From Streptomyces sp. A1136 (GTDB taxonomy: Bacteria; Actinomycetota; Actinomycetes; Streptomycetales; Streptomycetaceae), in contig NZ_SSBJ01000004.1 of NCBI RefSeq assembly GCF_004795055.1, forward strand, positions 228,256-292,255: a DNA stretch of 64,000 bases, in the 5' to 3' direction. Below are positions 62,597 to 64,000 of the stretch, piece after piece. Below the pieces are notes generated by a model. The model did no database searches and had not been told where the DNA came from. It was given only the letters and a program-made list of their open reading frames with translations. The position numbers and the translations under genes are program-made. The number at the start of each line of letters is the position of its first letter. The first letter of the stretch is position 1.

Positions 62597-62977
62597 TCAT
62601 CCGGGCGATCGGGTGTCGCCCGTGGTCTTGCCGTAGCTGAGGGACTCGACGATCCGGCCGTCCCGCACCAGCACGAGGCTCACGCCGCGGACGGAGTCGG
62701 CCGGTCCGTCACCGAAGCGGTACCGCCACCGGACCGTGGCCCGCTCACCGGTGACGACAACGCCCTCCGGCTCGAACCGGCCCGCGCGCTCCTCGGCGAG
62801 GCTCCGGCAGAACCGCAGGCACTCGGCGCGCCCCTCGTAGCGGGCCCCGTCGGGGGCCGGGTCCCTCGCCTCCATCACGCAGTCGTCGGCAATCAGCTCA
62901 GCGAGCGACGAGGTGTCACGGTCGAGGAAGGCCCGGTTGAAGTGGTGGACGACCTCGGCCGTGGTATGAAACGACAA
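62597..62977 (-). CDS. SnoaL-like (NTF2-fold) protein with TTG start
   Basis: 126 residues: VVHHFNRAFLDRDTSSLAELIADDCVMEA, CLRFCRSLAEE, EGVVVTGERATVRWRY and RGVSLVLVRDGRIVESLSYGK, the SnoaL cone-shaped fold used by cyclases, ketosteroid isomerase-like enzymes and binding proteins. The start is TTG, seven bases after a perfect AGGAGG; the long frame upstream of it is low-complexity and not coding. A small cyclase or isomerase role is likely. Confidence 0.82.
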   Translation of the reverse strand: MSFHTTAEVVHHFNRAFLDRDTSSLAELIADDCVMEARDPAPDGARYEGRAECLRFCRSLAEERAGRFEPEGVVVTGERATVRWRYRFGDGPADSVRGVSLVLVRDGRIVESLSYGKTTGDTRSPG

Positions 62978-62988
62978 GCCGCACCTCC

Positions 62989-63453
62989 TCAGTGGCACCA
63001 CGACAGGTCGGTGACGGCTTGCCACGGCGAAGCTCGGCCGCCGAGTCCTCGACCGCGCCGGCGGGGCCGGCGGTCGCGTCTTCGGCCGATCAGGGCGCCC
63101 CGCGGGTCGAGTCGGCCGATCGCCACCGGGAGCTCGTCGCGGATGATCGGCCGGCGGCGGATCTTGACCCTCGCGAGTTCGGGCCGGATGAGCACAAGGC
63201 GCTCGGCTTCGCCGGGGAGGGTCAGCTTCGGGTGGACGGGGCTGGGCCGCCATCTACGGGCGAAAGCGTTGATCGCTTCCAACCCGGTCGGCGGGTCGCC
63301 GTGCGGGACGGTCCACGAGGCCTCACGACGGAGCAGTTGCGTGAACGCGTCCGGCAGTCCGTTCTGCCTGGCGTGCTCCACGCGGGCGACGAGCCTTGGA
63401 ACGGCGCGCGCGTCCCGCAGTGCCACGGTGACGCCGGAGACGAGCGGCTTCAT
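62989..63453 (-). CDS. Hypothetical protein at the head of the operon
   Basis: 154 residues, beginning MKPLVSGVTVALRDARAVPRLVARVEHARQN. GGAAGGGG precedes the ATG. It ends 11 bases before the SnoaL start and is the first gene transcribed leftward. The C-terminal third is Arg-rich and may be degraded. No family was recognised; a possible weak resemblance of the first 30 residues to luciferase-like proteins was not supported further. Confidence 0.4.
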   Translation of the reverse strand: MKPLVSGVTVALRDARAVPRLVARVEHARQNGLPDAFTQLLRREASWTVPHGDPPTGLEAINAFARRWRPSPVHPKLTLPGEAERLVLIRPELARVKIRRRPIIRDELPVAIGRLDPRGALIGRRRDRRPRRRGRGLGGRASPWQAVTDLSWCH

Positions 63454-63675
63454 GAGAGGTCCCCTTCCTGGGTGCGTGGCTGTACTGACCGCCCTGGTAG
63501 ATCGGCTTGTGGCCAGTCCGGCACGCTGTCGGCGGTCGCAGGCGATCTGCTGGGCGGTGCGGTGTCACCGGTACGGGCGCCGCACCGCCCACGGACCACC
63601 GCGCGGCGGTTCCGGCCGCTGTCGATCTTCCAACTCCCCACCGCGCCCATCAACGTCGAAGATCAGTAAGATCCG

Positions 63676-63690
63676 ATAACTGAGGCTTAT
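63676..63690. promoter_or_regulatory. LysR-type binding box in the divergent gap
   Basis: ATAACTGAGGCTTAT has ATAA/TTAT arms and contains T-N11-A, the LysR-family consensus. It lies 17 bases before the LysR start and about 220 bases from the divergent operon. Autoregulation and control of the operon are inferred. Confidence 0.45.
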
Positions 63691-63707
63691 GACGGGGGTC
63701 GGCACAG

Positions 63708-64000
63708 GTGGAAGTTCGCGACATCGAGATCTTTCTGACGTTGGCCGAGGAACTGCACTTCGGCAGGGCCGCCGCGAGGCTGCACCTCACGCAGGCCCGT
63801 GTCAGCCAGGTGATCGGACGCCAGGAGCGAAGGCTGGGCGGCTTGTTGTTCGACCGTTCCAACCGCCGCCAGGTCCGCCTGACACCGCTCGGCCGGCAGC
63901 TACGCGCCGACCTGCGGCCGGTCTACGCGAACCTGCGCGACAGTCTCGAACGCGCCCGGATGACCGCCCGCGGCAAGACCGCACGCCTGCGCGTCGGCAT
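63708..64000 (+). CDS. LysR-family regulator, cut by the right edge
   Basis: The first 97 codons are visible. MEVRDIEIFLTLAEELHFGRAAARLHLTQARVSQVIGRQERRLGGLLFDRSNRRQVRLTPLG is a complete LysR helix-turn-helix and wing; the effector domain lies beyond the window. The GTG start is the only one that gives the usual N terminus. Divergent to the hypothetical-SnoaL-epimerase-MBL operon, which it probably controls. Confidence 0.88.
   Translation, partial: MEVRDIEIFLTLAEELHFGRAAARLHLTQARVSQVIGRQERRLGGLLFDRSNRRQVRLTPLGRQLRADLRPVYANLRDSLERARMTARGKTARLRVG

Overview
The window is high-GC DNA from a filamentous actinobacterium, almost certainly Streptomyces or a close relative. It carries a chaplin, a conservon (cvnABCD) operon with cytochrome P450 genes, Tat and lipoprotein signals typical of the group, GTG and TTG starts, and a leaderless leuA leader peptide. 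No tRNA, rRNA or CRISPR array was seen. Gene density is uneven, with many transposase and gene remnants, which points to an accessory or arm-proximal part of a linear chromosome (inference).

Layout. 1-8100: end of a TetR gene, a short coaD paralogue, and a sugar ABC importer of the YtfQ-YtfR-YtfT-YjfF type followed by galM. 8400-16900: a methyltransferase, a histidine phosphatase, a secreted pentapeptide-repeat protein, DinB and MOSC proteins, a secreted GH54/CBM42 alpha-L-arabinofuranosidase, a frameshifted membrane protein and a double SUKH protein. 17600-24140: a seven-gene conservon operon, cvnA, cvnB (two fused roadblock domains), cvnC, cvnD, a P450 lacking ExxR, a normal P450 and a crotonase-fold gene. 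24800-42000: an FAD oxygenase coupled to an XRE-type regulator, a Ser/Thr kinase, darcynin, a secreted protein, NAD-epimerase/GlxA and SDR genes, a PIG-L deacetylase, a SpoIIE phosphatase, and several IS5-type remnants. 42200-45750: leuA with a Leu-rich leader peptide and attenuator, a coupled ABC ATPase, and a divergent FadR-type regulator. 46000-52440: a dead MFS gene, a glycosyltransferase with a TipA-like MerR regulator, a complete IS630-type element, a quinone-oxidoreductase-like SDR with an HxlR regulator, and a second solo IS630 end. 52700-64000: two tandem paralogous secreted proteins, MBL and P450 pseudogenes, a secreted protein, a chaplin with a His-rich tail, a DLH-like protein without its nucleophile, a lipoprotein, and an MBL-epimerase-SnoaL operon divergent from a LysR gene cut by the window end.

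How the parts work together. Near-identical LacI-type operators (TTGTTAGCGCTAACAA) stand before both the sugar importer and the arabinofuranosidase. These loci, about 10 kb apart, therefore look like one regulon: the extracellular enzyme releases arabinofuranose, the importer takes it up and GalM interconverts anomers. The LacI-type regulator itself is not in the window. The conservon probably forms a membrane-associated sensor/G-protein-like complex that acts with the two P450s.

Caution. Three otherwise intact genes are each broken by one missing base in a C or G run (near 15058, 35789 and 50283). This may be real decay or homopolymer error in the assembly.
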